Assembly (NCBI GenBank): GCA_028286345.1
Contig: JAQBRT010000001.1
Coordinates: forward strand, 692,567 to 756,566
DNA from: Candidatus Saccharimonadota bacterium
Lineage (GTDB): Bacteria; Patescibacteriota; Saccharimonadia; Saccharimonadales; UBA4665
Reading direction: 5' to 3'
Length of the DNA stretch: 64,000 nucleotides
The first letter of the stretch is position 1, and the number at the start of each line of letters is the position of its first letter. The notes under the pieces were generated by a model that searched no databases, was not told the origin of the DNA, and worked only from the letters and a program-made list of their open reading frames with translations. Of this stretch, positions 43,007 to 52,765 are shown piece after piece. A program made the position numbers and the translations under genes.

Positions 43007-44217
43007 GCAGCAGTCGGTTTGGCAGTTTGGTTGCGCTGCTTGCTTTTAACAATGGCGTCTCGATCAGGTATTACTAGCCAGTCGCTTGGACTACGTTTTA
43101 GAGGACGCTTGAGCACTGTTTCTGAGCAGTCATCATGTTCGTCATACAACGCAAAGTGGAAGCGCTCTGGGTTTTTCTTGCCACGCCGCAGGTCAACGGT
43201 TGCAACTTCGCCCTTAGAAGCAATGACGTCCACACCAAACAGGTTAGCGACTTGGTCGGCGATGTCATCATGGCCCGATTCTTTATAGGCAGTGTTACAG
43301 CTACTCAGTACCAGGCCGCCGGCCCGCCGCCATAATCGCTTCGCCTGCTTAATATAAGACGGGTCAATGTCGGGATTATTGCCGTAAAAGGTACCGTTGT
43401 AGGCCATGCTAAAGTCAAATCCTTCGGTATTGCCGTGAGCACGTATGACACCGAACGCCGGCTTGCGTGCTTCGGCCATCGCTGCAACAAAAGACTCGGC
43501 ATAATCGACTTCATAAATTACCGGCTGAAGGTCCCCGGCAATCACCGCCATATCGTACATATACTGGTATAAATAGCTGTCGTTAATTGCATCGTCAAAA
43601 CTTGAGGCAGTGTAAATTGGAACCTCGGCAAAGCCGTCGCTTGGTCCTGACTTGCTGTAGGCATGCTGTTCAATAAGTTGCTCAACCGGATAGCGGGATA
43701 TCCAGTGGATGTTATAACGTGCTTTTAAATCCTTCAGGCCCTCAGTGCCGATTGATTCAAATAAGTGTGCAAGGTTTACGAGGTTATGGCGCAGTGTCTC
43801 TGTATCGGCATCGTCTTCCGGCAATACTGAGTCCGGCAAGATCTGGTGCGACATGAGCAGCTTCATCATATCTAAACCGCCTGCGCGTCCGACAGTATAG
43901 CCTATCATAGCTGGATCCATACCGAGCATCGCATGGTCGGCGTAGCCGTAAGCGGCCATGATATGGGGCAGGCTATCGCGACGGCTTATCGCAGCCGTAC
44001 CAATGGCTACAACCACTTCTGCGCACTTTTCTTGGGGAGCGGCCTCATGGGCAGCCAGGAGGCCGTCAATGCTATCGACAAGATCATTGATATCTCCGTG
44101 CATATTAATCTCGTCTGCGGCCAGTTTATGACCAGCAGCGATCAGCTCAATGCCACCTCGCGGTTCAGCAAACCGCGCAACATCAAGTGATAAATTTTCG
44201 ATAAGTGGTTGGTGCAT
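43003..44217 (-). CDS. Possible clan-CD cysteine-peptidase-like protein
   Basis: A 404-aa soluble protein, not firmly recognised. The C-terminal half has AFGVIRAHGNTEGFDFS with His261 and GGLVLSSCNTAYKE with Cys307. Each follows a hydrophobic beta-strand, the order and spacing seen in caspase/CHAT/clostripain-type peptidases. The N-terminal half is helical. The start MHQPLIEN directly abuts the stop of the upstream ABC permease, so it is the third gene of the exporter operon. It may process an exported peptide (inference). Confidence 0.5.
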   Translation of the reverse strand: MHQPLIENLSLDVARFAEPRGGIELIAAGHKLAADEINMHGDINDLVDSIDGLLAAHEAAPQEKCAEVVVAIGTAAISRRDSLPHIMAAYGYADHAMLGMDPAMIGYTVGRAGGLDMMKLLMSHQILPDSVLPEDDADTETLRHNLVNLAHLFESIGTEGLKDLKARYNIHWISRYPVEQLIEQHAYSKSGPSDGFAEVPIYTASSFDDAINDSYLYQYMYDMAVIAGDLQPVIYEVDYAESFVAAMAEARKPAFGVIRAHGNTEGFDFSMAYNGTFYGNNPDIDPSYIKQAKRLWRRAGGLVLSSCNTAYKESGHDDIADQVANLFGVDVIASKGEVATVDLRRGKKNPERFHFALYDEHDDCSETVLKRPLKRSPSDWLVIPDRDAIVKSKQRNQTAKPTAA

Positions 44218-44219
44218 GG

Positions 44220-45443
44220 TTATTGGGAACGTAAAGCTTCTATAGGGTCTTTGCGGGCAGCTTTGAGTGCCGGGATAGTACCAAACAGAACCCCAACAAC
44301 AAGCGAGACACCAACAGATATAACTACAATCTGCCACTGGATACTCGGTTGCAGGGTTGTAAATACGCGCAGCAGCCCGTCGATGGCGTAGGCCACACCA
44401 ACACCAATAATGCCACCGCCTAGGGTTAGGGCAACTGCCTCGACCATAAATTGGCCCAGGATTTGGCGGTTGGTAGCACCAATGGCTTTGCGGATACCAA
44501 TCTCGTGCAGGCGCTCCGTGACCGACACCAGCATGACGTTCATGATGCCAATACCGCCAACTAGCAGGGAAATAGCCGCAACTCCGGTAATGAGCACGGT
44601 CAGCAAGTCGAGGATTTGGCTGCTGTTAGCCAGCGTCTGGTCCTGGCGCAGCACACTTACATCTTGGGCGCCGCCATGGGCCTTGACCAGAGTGCCGCTA
44701 ATGCGCGCAATCGTAGCATCGATAGTCTTAGCTTGGGCTGGCTTAGCCAGGATTTCGTAGGTTGGAGCCGTTTTGTTAGTCAGGTCCTGCGATACATCGT
44801 ACGGGATAAAGATGGCGTCATTAAAGTTAGCGTCCTGGCTGAGAGGAGCAGTCTTAAACTCGCTTAAGATGCCGCGGACGATAAACTCTTTGCCCTTATA
44901 CATAAAAGTATGGCCAAGTGGGATACCTTCGTTAAACATAACGTCTGCCGCATGTTGCCCCAGAACAGCAGTGTACTGGCCCATGTCATCTGCACTTAAA
45001 AAACTGCCGTAATCGACGGATTGGCCAACGAGATCTGCAAAATCTGGGCTCGTGCCAATCACCAGGCCATCTTGGTAGCTGCCATGCTCACCCACAACGC
45101 CGCCAATAGTAGCACTAAGCGGCACAGCCGTTTCTACACCGCTAACTTTCTGAACTTTTTCAACGTCATCTGGAGACAGGGAACCGGTGATTGACGTGCC
45201 GGCCAGGATACTTAAGTTGCCGGCAGCATTTTTGCCATGAATACGACTTGGCCGGATGGTTATAACATTTTTGCCAAGGTGGGAGATCTGGCTTCCAATC
45301 TGCATTTTAATGCCTTCGCCAATACTGACGGCGCTGATAACCGAAGCCACGCCTACAATAACCCCAAACATCGTCCAGAAGTTACGCCATTTGGCGCCAC
45401 GGAGTGACTGCATGCCAGTCTTGAGATGAGTGCGGCTTAACAC
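44220..45443 (-). CDS. MacB-type ABC transporter permease
   Basis: A 407-aa protein with one N-terminal helix, a large extracellular MacB_PCD domain (about 45-240) and three C-terminal helices of the FtsX fold, ending ALKAARKDPIEALRSQ. GGIGIMNVMLVSVTERLHEIG (about 290-310, split by family convention) is the FtsX hallmark. It works with the upstream ATPase to export peptides or lipoproteins, or to sense envelope stress. The start overlaps the ATPase stop by 1 nt. Confidence 0.92.
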   Translation of the reverse strand: MLSRTHLKTGMQSLRGAKWRNFWTMFGVIVGVASVISAVSIGEGIKMQIGSQISHLGKNVITIRPSRIHGKNAAGNLSILAGTSITGSLSPDDVEKVQKVSGVETAVPLSATIGGVVGEHGSYQDGLVIGTSPDFADLVGQSVDYGSFLSADDMGQYTAVLGQHAADVMFNEGIPLGHTFMYKGKEFIVRGILSEFKTAPLSQDANFNDAIFIPYDVSQDLTNKTAPTYEILAKPAQAKTIDATIARISGTLVKAHGGAQDVSVLRQDQTLANSSQILDLLTVLITGVAAISLLVGGIGIMNVMLVSVTERLHEIGIRKAIGATNRQILGQFMVEAVALTLGGGIIGVGVAYAIDGLLRVFTTLQPSIQWQIVVISVGVSLVVGVLFGTIPALKAARKDPIEALRSQ

Positions 45444-46306
45444 TATTTCTTAGCTCCCTTGGCTGTGCGTTTTTTAGCCGGCTTTTTCTTGGAAGACCGT
45501 TTGCGGGTTGCCGTTTGCGAGGGCAGCGCTTTCATCAGTGCCGAAACACCGGCCAAATCATCTTCCTCATCAGTTTGCGGCAAGCTGTAGAGCACCTTGC
45601 GCGCCGTGCTGGCAACCCGGCCAATGGCAGTTTTTTCGTCGTGGATAATAGAACCATCGTGCATGTACACCACGCGGGTGGCATAGCGGGTCAGCTCTGG
45701 ATTGTGAGTTACGAACAAGATCGTGTTACCGGTTTTGTGAATCTCGCTAAGCAGCTCCATGACCAAGCGCGAACTTTCACTGTCGAGGTTGCCGGTTGGC
45801 TCATCAGCAATAATGATTTTTGGGTTATTAACTAGTGCCCGGGCAATCGCCGCACACTGCGCCTGGCCGCCACTGAGCTGCGATGGAAGGAAATACTCGC
45901 GGCTTTGGATCCCAACACGCTCCAGCATGGCACTGGCTTGTTTGAGGCGCTTGCTTTGCGCACGGCCCTTGTAAGCTAGCGGCAAAGCAACGTTCTCCAG
46001 TACCGTAAGCCGGGGCAGCAAATTAAATGACTGGAAGATAAACCCGATAATGTCGCGGCGGACTTTGGCGGCCCGGTTTGGCCGGAGCTTGGAAACGTCT
46101 TTGGTATCGAGGCGGTAATTACCGTGGCTAGGACGGTCCAGTAGGCCAATAATATTCATCAGCGTACTTTTACCGCAACCACTGGGGCCCATGACGGCCA
46201 CAAACTCGCCTTTTTCGATCGTCAAATTGACCTCGTCGAGTGCAAGCGTTGTTGCATCGCCGAAGCCGTACAGCTTACTGACGTCTTTCAATTCGATTAA
46301 TGCCAT
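45443..46306 (-). CDS. MacB/LolD-type ABC transporter ATPase with basic tail
   Basis: A 287-aa ATPase. Walker A GPSGCGKST (about 40-48), signature LSGGQAQ (about 143-149, Q in place of R at the last position), Walker B IIADEPTGNLDS (about 166-177). The C-terminal 55 residues are an extension ending in a Lys-rich tail (RKRSSKKKPAKKRTAKGAKK), unusual for this family. It pairs with the MacB-like permease. Expression would start from the gene-poor stretch before tRNA-Ser. Confidence 0.93.
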   Translation of the reverse strand: MALIELKDVSKLYGFGDATTLALDEVNLTIEKGEFVAVMGPSGCGKSTLMNIIGLLDRPSHGNYRLDTKDVSKLRPNRAAKVRRDIIGFIFQSFNLLPRLTVLENVALPLAYKGRAQSKRLKQASAMLERVGIQSREYFLPSQLSGGQAQCAAIARALVNNPKIIIADEPTGNLDSESSRLVMELLSEIHKTGNTILFVTHNPELTRYATRVVYMHDGSIIHDEKTAIGRVASTARKVLYSLPQTDEEDDLAGVSALMKALPSQTATRKRSSKKKPAKKRTAKGAKK

Positions 46307-46403
46307 AGGGTTGTATAAGTTTAACCCCTATTTTGCGCTTTTCGCAAGCTAACTTTGTAGTAATAATTGCTATCTGTTATACAGATTAGTAGAATAGACG
46401 GAC

Positions 46404-46494
<91 letters not shown>

Positions 46495-46568
46495 AATCTA
46501 CGTGTTCTAAAAAATACATCTTGTGATCACAAACGTCGGCGTATACTGAGCGTACTAGCCTACGCCAT

Positions 46569-47807
46569 ATGGGACAAACAATAGAAACGCTCCAAGAAAC
46601 TACTGCCGAACTTGATCGGCATTTTGCCAGTACCAGTAATAGGATTACCAATCTGGTCTCTGTGCTCATGCTATCCGAGGTGCTTATCGCTGGCACTGCA
46701 ATAATTAGCCATGAATCACCAAGCCGCCACGATTCTGCCACAACCCATGACGTGGGCGCAGAAGAAGTCTCCAGTCGAGCAATTTCAACGACAAACTCAA
46801 CACCAGTACCTCCTCGTCCTGTATCTGTTCCACGTTTCCTGACTCCAGCCCCGCCAAAGCACAAACCAGTATACGTTACCGATCTACACGCCGCAGTCGG
46901 TTACCCACAAATTATTTTGCCACTTGCTCCTGTTGTCGCCAAGGCATCGAAGCCCCATTTTAACCAGCTTATCCGCTCACCAAAGCCAGAAGCGAAGATA
47001 ATTGCCGACATCAGCTATCCTCAGTGCGAGGATCAAACCAAAGCTCAAATCCTCGCCGACAAACGACAAAATACGTACGACAGAGTCACCGACCATGTCA
47101 AAGCCAGTCTCAAAACCATGAAGTTCGACTACCTATTTATCGGTGCCACTGGCGGCCGTAATTTTAGATCAAACCGCTGCCTCAAAGAAGAGCTCGCGCT
47201 AACCCGAGACCCCAAGACCGGCATTTCACAGCCTCACGGCATCTACGTCAACAGTGGTCCGGCCAACCTGAGCAACCCCAATAAATACCAAGACGCGCCA
47301 TACCACTGCACGAATGGTAACCGAATATGTTTGTCCCGAAATGCTGGTATTCAAGCTGGTCGTTATGCAGTCCTTGCCGTTTATAAAGCCGGTGGGACGG
47401 CGCCGGAAATTTTTGCAGTTGATGTTGAGAGGGCAAACGGTTGGGGTGATGCAAGCCTTTTTCCGAACCAGGGAACAACTGCCGAGCACGTTGCAAACTT
47501 ACAAGGCATGGAAGAGGCGTTGTTAGCGGCCAGCCCCCGTTCAAGAATAGTCTATTACAGCGTGCCGGCTCGTGCGGCAACTGCACAACTGTCACCCGCC
47601 GCTGGAATGTGGGGACCGATAACCGGTGGTTGGCTCCCTAAAAATCGCGGCAGCTGGATCGCAGGCGGGAACAACACTCCAGAGGGTGCACTTGCATCGT
47701 GCAGGAGTCGTCCAAGTATTACCGCCACATCAACCGAACTCTCACAATACGTCTATAGGGACATTGACTGGGATGTCATTTGCCCCGAACGTAAAACAGC
47801 TGGCTAA
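46569..47807 (+). CDS. Membrane-anchored glycoside-hydrolase-like (Rv2525c/DUF1906-type?) protein
   Basis: A 412-aa protein. A transmembrane anchor near 28-48 is followed by a Pro/Thr/Ser-rich linker (about 60-105) and an extracellular domain of about 270 aa. Strands such as IIADISYPQCE, FDYLFIGATGG and EIFAVDVERANGWG resemble a TIM barrel of glycoside-hydrolase-like DUF1906 proteins, with several Cys that may form disulfides. The assignment is tentative. TATACT lies about 20 nt upstream with no clear SD. It is next to tRNA-Ser, a common insertion spot. Confidence 0.5.
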   Translation: MGQTIETLQETTAELDRHFASTSNRITNLVSVLMLSEVLIAGTAIISHESPSRHDSATTHDVGAEEVSSRAISTTNSTPVPPRPVSVPRFLTPAPPKHKPVYVTDLHAAVGYPQIILPLAPVVAKASKPHFNQLIRSPKPEAKIIADISYPQCEDQTKAQILADKRQNTYDRVTDHVKASLKTMKFDYLFIGATGGRNFRSNRCLKEELALTRDPKTGISQPHGIYVNSGPANLSNPNKYQDAPYHCTNGNRICLSRNAGIQAGRYAVLAVYKAGGTAPEIFAVDVERANGWGDASLFPNQGTTAEHVANLQGMEEALLAASPRSRIVYYSVPARAATAQLSPAAGMWGPITGGWLPKNRGSWIAGGNNTPEGALASCRSRPSITATSTELSQYVYRDIDWDVICPERKTAG

Positions 47808-48649
47808 GCGCTTGTTTTTACAAGCACTACAGCCTGCGAAGCAAGAGAAGTAACGGCGGCAAGCATTTCGTCTTTTGGAATTGCCGTGTTGTCGAGAATG
47901 ATTGTGGCTGGCAAATCGCCAAAACGTTCTGCGTCCCAACTTTCTTCAAGAATGTCAGCGACATCCTGATGTGACGGCCAGAAAGAAACAGTTTCACTCG
48001 GCTCGAGGAATGGACGGTTGGCTCGTTTGCGATCGAGCTCACGGCGAGCTGTCACCGCCTGGCTTTCAGCAGCAATTTGCTCTGGGCTGGGATTGTTCAA
48101 ACCACGGCCAACCAACACCCGGCGAGCAGCTTCGTGGACATCGCAAGTCATATATAGGTCGAGGGCTGTCTGAACTGCAATGCCAAGTTCTGGCAACTCG
48201 TGCGTGATGCGCAGCCGCGGATTGCGACCATCAAGCACAATAACGTCAGCCTGTTTTTCGAAAGCCTCCTGAACGGCACAGGCAAACCATTCACCGCCAG
48301 CTTTTTGGGCAATCTCTAGTTCACCGAGAACAGCCACAGATTGTGATATTGCTGGACGCTGTAAGTCACCGAGCGTTTCATCCTGATCAAAGGCTTCGCC
48401 ACTATCATACAGGGAAGCCGCTGTAGCTTCCAGATCCAGAGTCGATTCCAGCACGTCACTTTCAGCGAGGTGTAGATCACGACGCACCATAGCCACATAG
48501 CGCCGATAAAAATCGCCGGCGACATCGTAGTGCACGTTCAAACCTTGGGCTTTGAGAGTTTCGGCAATCGCTTCGCCCGCGGCACCTTTACCGGTCTTTG
48601 TTTCACCGTCTACAAAAACGGCTAACAGCGAATGCGATTTCTCCGACAT
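47804..48649 (-). CDS. cmk: Cytidylate kinase-like NMP kinase
   Basis: A 281-aa protein with Walker A-like FVDGETKTGKGAAGEAIA (about 12-29). A C-terminal NMP-binding stretch RELDRKRANRPF (about 205-216) resembles the RDxxDxxR motif of CMP kinases. It is about 55 aa longer than E. coli Cmk. Start MSEKSH at 48649 was chosen because TAGACT ends 8 nt before it. It converts CMP/dCMP to diphosphates. It overlaps the preceding convergent gene by 4 nt. Confidence 0.8.
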   Translation of the reverse strand: MSEKSHSLLAVFVDGETKTGKGAAGEAIAETLKAQGLNVHYDVAGDFYRRYVAMVRRDLHLAESDVLESTLDLEATAASLYDSGEAFDQDETLGDLQRPAISQSVAVLGELEIAQKAGGEWFACAVQEAFEKQADVIVLDGRNPRLRITHELPELGIAVQTALDLYMTCDVHEAARRVLVGRGLNNPSPEQIAAESQAVTARRELDRKRANRPFLEPSETVSFWPSHQDVADILEESWDAERFGDLPATIILDNTAIPKDEMLAAVTSLASQAVVLVKTSA

Positions 48650-48696
48650 TAGGACATAGTCTAGCAAACTTACCCCTGAAAAGCTATACTGGCCAC

Positions 48697-49497
48697 ATGA
48701 TTAAAATATACTCCTGGAACGTCAACGGCATCCGCGCCGTCATGAATAAAAACCTGTTTGTACCATTTATGGAAGCCGAGCAACCAGACATCCTCTGCCT
48801 GCAAGAAACCAAAGCCCAGCCCGAACAGATCGACATTCCGCTTGATGGTTACGAGGCCGTTTTCTACTCTGCCGTCAAAAAAGGCTACAGCGGCACCGCC
48901 GTACTGAGCAAGGAAAAACCATTACAAACAGTTTTTGGTTTTCCGGAGCACATTATTAAAGGGCTTAACGTCAGCGGCGATGTTTACGGCGACCCTAACC
49001 TAGAAGGCCGGGTCATTGCCGCCGAGTTCGAAAAGTTCTGGCTGGTCACCGTCTACACCCCCAACGCCAAAGACGACCTAAGCCGCATTCCACTACGACA
49101 CAAACAGTGGGACCCAGCATTTTTGGCCTACTGTAAGGAGCTAGAGAAGCAAAAGCCAGTGGTATTCTGCGGCGACCTCAACGTAGCCCACACCGAAGAT
49201 GACCTAGCCAACCCAAAGCCAAACCGCGGCAAAAAAGGCTTTACCGATGAAGAACGAAGTGGCTTCCAAAACTTCCTAGACGCCGGTTTTGTGGACACGT
49301 TACGCATGTTCAAACAGGGCAACGGCTATTACACCTGGTGGAGCCACTTTGCCAAAGCCCGCGACCGCAACGTTGGCTGGCGCATCGACTATTTCTTAGT
49401 TTCAGAAGCACTAAAAGGCAAGGTCAAAGACGCTGCTATTCATGCCCAAGTCTTTGGCTCAGACCATTGCCCAATTAGCGTAACGCTCGATATTTAA
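48697..49497 (+). CDS. xthA: Exodeoxyribonuclease III / AP endonuclease
   Basis: A 266-aa base-excision-repair nuclease. WNVNGIRAVMNK (about 6-17), LQETKAQ with the metal-binding Glu (about 36-42), VYTPNA, FCGDLNVAHTEDDL (about 155-168) and FGSDHCPI (about 254-261) complete the active site. TATACT ends 6 nt before the ATG at 48697. Overlaps the convergent hypothetical gene at the stop. Confidence 0.97.
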   Translation: MIKIYSWNVNGIRAVMNKNLFVPFMEAEQPDILCLQETKAQPEQIDIPLDGYEAVFYSAVKKGYSGTAVLSKEKPLQTVFGFPEHIIKGLNVSGDVYGDPNLEGRVIAAEFEKFWLVTVYTPNAKDDLSRIPLRHKQWDPAFLAYCKELEKQKPVVFCGDLNVAHTEDDLANPKPNRGKKGFTDEERSGFQNFLDAGFVDTLRMFKQGNGYYTWWSHFAKARDRNVGWRIDYFLVSEALKGKVKDAAIHAQVFGSDHCPISVTLDI

Positions 49498-49901
49498 TCT
49501 TGTGAAACTGGATTGATAAGGTCGCCAATAAGACGATTAACTTCGGCCTCGGCGCGGTTTTCAACAAAGGCTACCGCATAGTCGGTCATTTCTTCGGCCA
49601 TCTCACTTGCCAGCCATACTTCGTTTGGCCCAAAACGCCTATGAGCCACGGCATACTCGAGTGCTTTTGCCATATCTATAAAGCCCAGTGGGTGCATGCC
49701 AACTTCGCTTTCAGCCTGGATGATTACGTCACCGAAACTCAAATAAGCCAAGTAGTAAGTGTAGGGACGGTCCTCGAGTGTTAATTTGCCGGACCTATGC
49801 TCGTCAACCTGAATAGTGAAAGCGTGCTTGAAGATTTCGTGCTCATCTTCAGTCGGCTCAAAGGCTACTTGGCATTCCTTTTCTTTGGTTGCAAAATTCA
49901 T
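49494..49901 (-). CDS. Hypothetical protein (135 aa)
   Basis: Not recognised. Soluble and acidic, with a beta-rich middle (RPYTYYLAYLSFGDVIIQAE, about 45-64) and a C-terminal helix (EVNRLIGDLINPVS). No Cys pair or signal. It converges on xthA with overlapping stops and is divergent from the HD hydrolase gene. Confidence 0.65.
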   Translation of the reverse strand: MNFATKEKECQVAFEPTEDEHEIFKHAFTIQVDEHRSGKLTLEDRPYTYYLAYLSFGDVIIQAESEVGMHPLGFIDMAKALEYAVAHRRFGPNEVWLASEMAEEMTDYAVAFVENRAEAEVNRLIGDLINPVSQD

Positions 49902-49963
49902 TACTTAACATTATACCACTTATGTCAAGTTTAGCAATGTAATAGATCTGTTACACTAGACAT

Positions 49964-50569
49964 ATGAGCCGGGATATAGACTTTTTATTTGAGATCGGCG
50001 CGCTGCGTTTCCAGCCGCGCCAGTGGCAGCGCTTTTTATTGCAGGATGTGGCCAACATCACTGAACACCACTACCGTGTGATGTGGCTAGCACTGGTTAT
50101 CGCCAGCCGCCAGAAAGAAAAAGTTGATACAGAAAAAATCCTCAAAATGGCCATGGCCCACGATATTGCCGAGAGCCGTACCGGCGACGTTGACTATATG
50201 AGCCGCCAATACGTAAAACGCGACGAGACAAAGGCCGCCACCGATATGCTCCATGACACTGGCTTGTCAGAAGAGTTCCTGGCCCTTATCCATGAATACG
50301 AACTGCGCCAATCGCTAGAGGCAAAAATTGTCAAAGATGCTGACAACCTCGATGTAGATATGGAAGTCCACGAGCAGGAGGCCCGCGGCGCTAAGCTGGC
50401 CACTACCTGGAAGCCATCCCGCGACATTGTCGCCAAAAACCACTTATTTACTGATGCGGCCCGCAAGCTCCGGGAAGAAATTTTTGCCACTGACCCAAAT
50501 AATTGGCACATTGAATCGCCAGATAACCGCGTTAACGGTGGCGATTGGAAGCAGAAAGGCAAGTCATGA
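49964..50569 (+). CDS. HD-domain phosphohydrolase (YfbR-like)
   Basis: A 201-aa HD-domain protein. The metal ligands are in NITEHHYRVMW (about 27-37), the HD dyad in MAHDIAESRTGDV (about 65-77) and the distal Asp in KDADNLDVDME (about 125-135). This is the pattern of YfbR/5'-deoxynucleotidase relatives that dephosphorylate dNMPs. TACACT ends 6 nt before the ATG. Its TGA stop overlaps the next start (ATGA). Confidence 0.9.
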   Translation: MSRDIDFLFEIGALRFQPRQWQRFLLQDVANITEHHYRVMWLALVIASRQKEKVDTEKILKMAMAHDIAESRTGDVDYMSRQYVKRDETKAATDMLHDTGLSEEFLALIHEYELRQSLEAKIVKDADNLDVDMEVHEQEARGAKLATTWKPSRDIVAKNHLFTDAARKLREEIFATDPNNWHIESPDNRVNGGDWKQKGKS

Positions 50570-51486
50570 CCCCCGATAAGTACACTAATGAGACCCTCAT
50601 GCTCGACGTTGGTGATGGCCACCAGCTATCAGTCCACGATTGGGGCAACAAGGACGCAAAAACACCCATAGTTTATTTACAGGGTGGGCCAGGCGGCGCC
50701 ACCAGTGACCGCAAAAAACTGTTATTTGACCCGCTCGCGCAGCGCGTTATCTTTTATGACCAGCGCGGCGCCGGTAAAAGCCTGCCGTACGGATCGCTTG
50801 AGCACAATACTACCCAAGACCTGGTAGCCGACATTATTACCATACTCAACTCGCGCGGTATTGAACGCTGTATTTTGGTTGGTGGCTCATGGGGCTCAAC
50901 CTTAGCTTTATGTTTTGGCATTGCACACCCAGACCGTGTCGCCGCAATGGTTATCGATGGTGTCTGGACATCTACCAAAGCCGAGAATTCCTGGTTAGAC
51001 CAAGGCGGCTTTAAGACATTTTTCCCGGACGTGTGGGATGCCTATGTTGCAACCGTCCCCAAAGCCAATGTAAGCAACCCCAGCGCCTACCACTTCCAGC
51101 GCATCCTTGGCAATGACCTCGAGACTGCAACCCAGTCGGCCATAGCCTACACATCGCTAGAGGGCGGTGCTATTTCACTGGATGACCGCCACGAACCAAT
51201 TAACAGTGACGAATACGACCCTAGCGCCCTCCGGATTGAGGTTCACTACCTGAATAACCTCTGTTTTATCCCAGACAACTACATTTTTGACCACGTAGGC
51301 AAACTGACCATGCCGATTGCCATGGTGCAGGGCAGGTACGACATGGTCTGCCCACCACACACGGCCTATAAACTTAGCAAACTCCTGCGCAATGCCCAGT
51401 TGCACTTCACAACCTCCGGCCACGCCGCCGAGCACGAAAGCTGGTCACTAATTAAGCTATTGGTGAAACAATTCGGAGAAGCCTAA
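50566..51486 (+). CDS. pip: Proline iminopeptidase-like alpha/beta hydrolase
   Basis: A 306-aa serine peptidase of family S33. QGGPGGATSD (about 36-45) forms the oxyanion region, DQRGAGKS (about 65-72) is family-typical, and the nucleophile Ser lies in VGGSWGSTLAL (about 105-115). The catalytic His is near the C-terminus (SGHAAEHE). It frees N-terminal proline from peptides, useful to an amino-acid-auxotrophic cell. ATG at 50566 overlaps the HD gene stop. Confidence 0.9.
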   Translation: MTPDKYTNETLMLDVGDGHQLSVHDWGNKDAKTPIVYLQGGPGGATSDRKKLLFDPLAQRVIFYDQRGAGKSLPYGSLEHNTTQDLVADIITILNSRGIERCILVGGSWGSTLALCFGIAHPDRVAAMVIDGVWTSTKAENSWLDQGGFKTFFPDVWDAYVATVPKANVSNPSAYHFQRILGNDLETATQSAIAYTSLEGGAISLDDRHEPINSDEYDPSALRIEVHYLNNLCFIPDNYIFDHVGKLTMPIAMVQGRYDMVCPPHTAYKLSKLLRNAQLHFTTSGHAAEHESWSLIKLLVKQFGEA

Positions 51487-52203
51487 ATGGCCCGTCCGTT
51501 TGCAGCCTTTGACATTGACGGCACTATTATCCGCTGGCAGCTATATCACGCCATTGGTGACGCCCTAGCCCGCGCCGGGCACATAGAACCCGAGGCCTTT
51601 TCCAGCGTCAAAGCTGCCCGCATGGACTGGAAGCGCCGCACTGGCAATGACGGTTTTGCCGCCTACGAACACCGCTTGGTCGAAGTCTTCGACAACGCCA
51701 TGCGCGGCCTGTCAGTTTCCGAGTTTGAAGCTGCCACTGAAGTGGTTTTTGAAGAATACAAAGACCAAGTCTACACCTACACCCGCGATTTAATCCGCGA
51801 CCTGCAATCCAAAGGCTATCTATTGTTTGCCATTTCCGGCTCGCCGTCGGTTATAGTCCAAAAGTTTGCAGCACATTATGGCTTTGACGATTTTGCCGCC
51901 ACCAATTACGAAGTTAATGGCGGCGTATTTACTGGCATCAAAGATTTGTCAGTCGGTAAAAAGCCACAGCTACTAGCAGCCTTAATTGGCAGCTATGAAG
52001 CAGCTACCGCTGGCAGCATTGCCGTCGGCGACAGCGAAGGCGATATCGACATGCTGGCCATGACCGAGCAGCCAATTGCTTTCAACCCAACCCGGGGGCT
52101 TTACGAACACGCCCGCGCCAACGGCTGGCAGATTGTGCTGGAGCGCAAAAACGTCGTTTACGAACTTTCTTCCAGAGAAGGAAGCTACAAATTAAATGAC
52201 TAA
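51487..52203 (+). CDS. HAD-superfamily IB phosphatase (SerB-like)
   Basis: A 238-aa protein with motif I FDIDGTIIR (7-15), motif II AISGSPSVIVQ (about 117-127) and motif III VGDSEGDIDMLAMT (about 180-193). Subclass IB phosphatases act on phosphoserine, phosphoethanolamine or similar substrates. It begins directly after the pip stop and overlaps the next gene by 8 nt, so this is a tight operon. Confidence 0.9.
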   Translation: MARPFAAFDIDGTIIRWQLYHAIGDALARAGHIEPEAFSSVKAARMDWKRRTGNDGFAAYEHRLVEVFDNAMRGLSVSEFEAATEVVFEEYKDQVYTYTRDLIRDLQSKGYLLFAISGSPSVIVQKFAAHYGFDDFAATNYEVNGGVFTGIKDLSVGKKPQLLAALIGSYEAATAGSIAVGDSEGDIDMLAMTEQPIAFNPTRGLYEHARANGWQIVLERKNVVYELSSREGSYKLND

Positions 52204-52765
52204 GCCTGTGACTTACTACATAAGCTACGGCATTTTAGGTGGCTCACTGAAAGGCAAAATAATGCGCCGGCAGCTCAACAAAGCCGGTATGGCGCCCGTC
52301 AAATCGGCGACGGAGGCAGACATTATTATTGCCCACTCTGCGGGATGCTGGTTAATTGACCCCAGGGCACATCCTCGTTTGGTTTTTTATGTTGGGCTGC
52401 CGCTCAGGGCCGCAAATTTAAAAATGTTCATGACCGCCACACGCACCATTAACCAGTACTCTGTTGGACCGCGCCACCGTTTTAACCATGCGTGGTGGGG
52501 CTTGTTCTATGGTTTCAGCCGTGCCAAACGTAACCTCTATATCATCCGTCATGCTAAAACAGCTACCATTTCTGACTTTTCTGACGCGCAGCAAGTCATG
52601 ATTGGCAACAGATACGATCCCTGGCTTGAGACACCGCGTATGTCAGAACTTATGGATAGCAAGCCATGGGCATTCGTAAGCTTGTCCGGTTCACACGATA
52701 ATATATGGGAAGAGCCCGAAAAATACTGCGAGATTATAGAACACTATGCAAAATTATTGGTCTAG
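52196..52765 (+). CDS. Small alpha/beta-hydrolase-like protein
   Basis: A 189-aa protein. A possible nucleophile elbow is IIAHSAGCW (about 43-51), and a C-terminal His lies in SLSGSHDNIWEEP (about 163-175), preceded by the Asp of NRYDPWL. The strand IVI-like pattern fits an abbreviated alpha/beta hydrolase. Lipase or esterase activity is a guess. It overlaps both neighbours (8 nt and 20 nt). Confidence 0.65.
   Translation: MTKPVTYYISYGILGGSLKGKIMRRQLNKAGMAPVKSATEADIIIAHSAGCWLIDPRAHPRLVFYVGLPLRAANLKMFMTATRTINQYSVGPRHRFNHAWWGLFYGFSRAKRNLYIIRHAKTATISDFSDAQQVMIGNRYDPWLETPRMSELMDSKPWAFVSLSGSHDNIWEEPEKYCEIIEHYAKLLV

Noticed and set aside
47226-47595. Minus-strand ORFs inside the GH-like gene at 46569
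   Set aside because: They are fragments in the reverse frame with many Cys and His and no start signals; the plus-strand gene is continuous.
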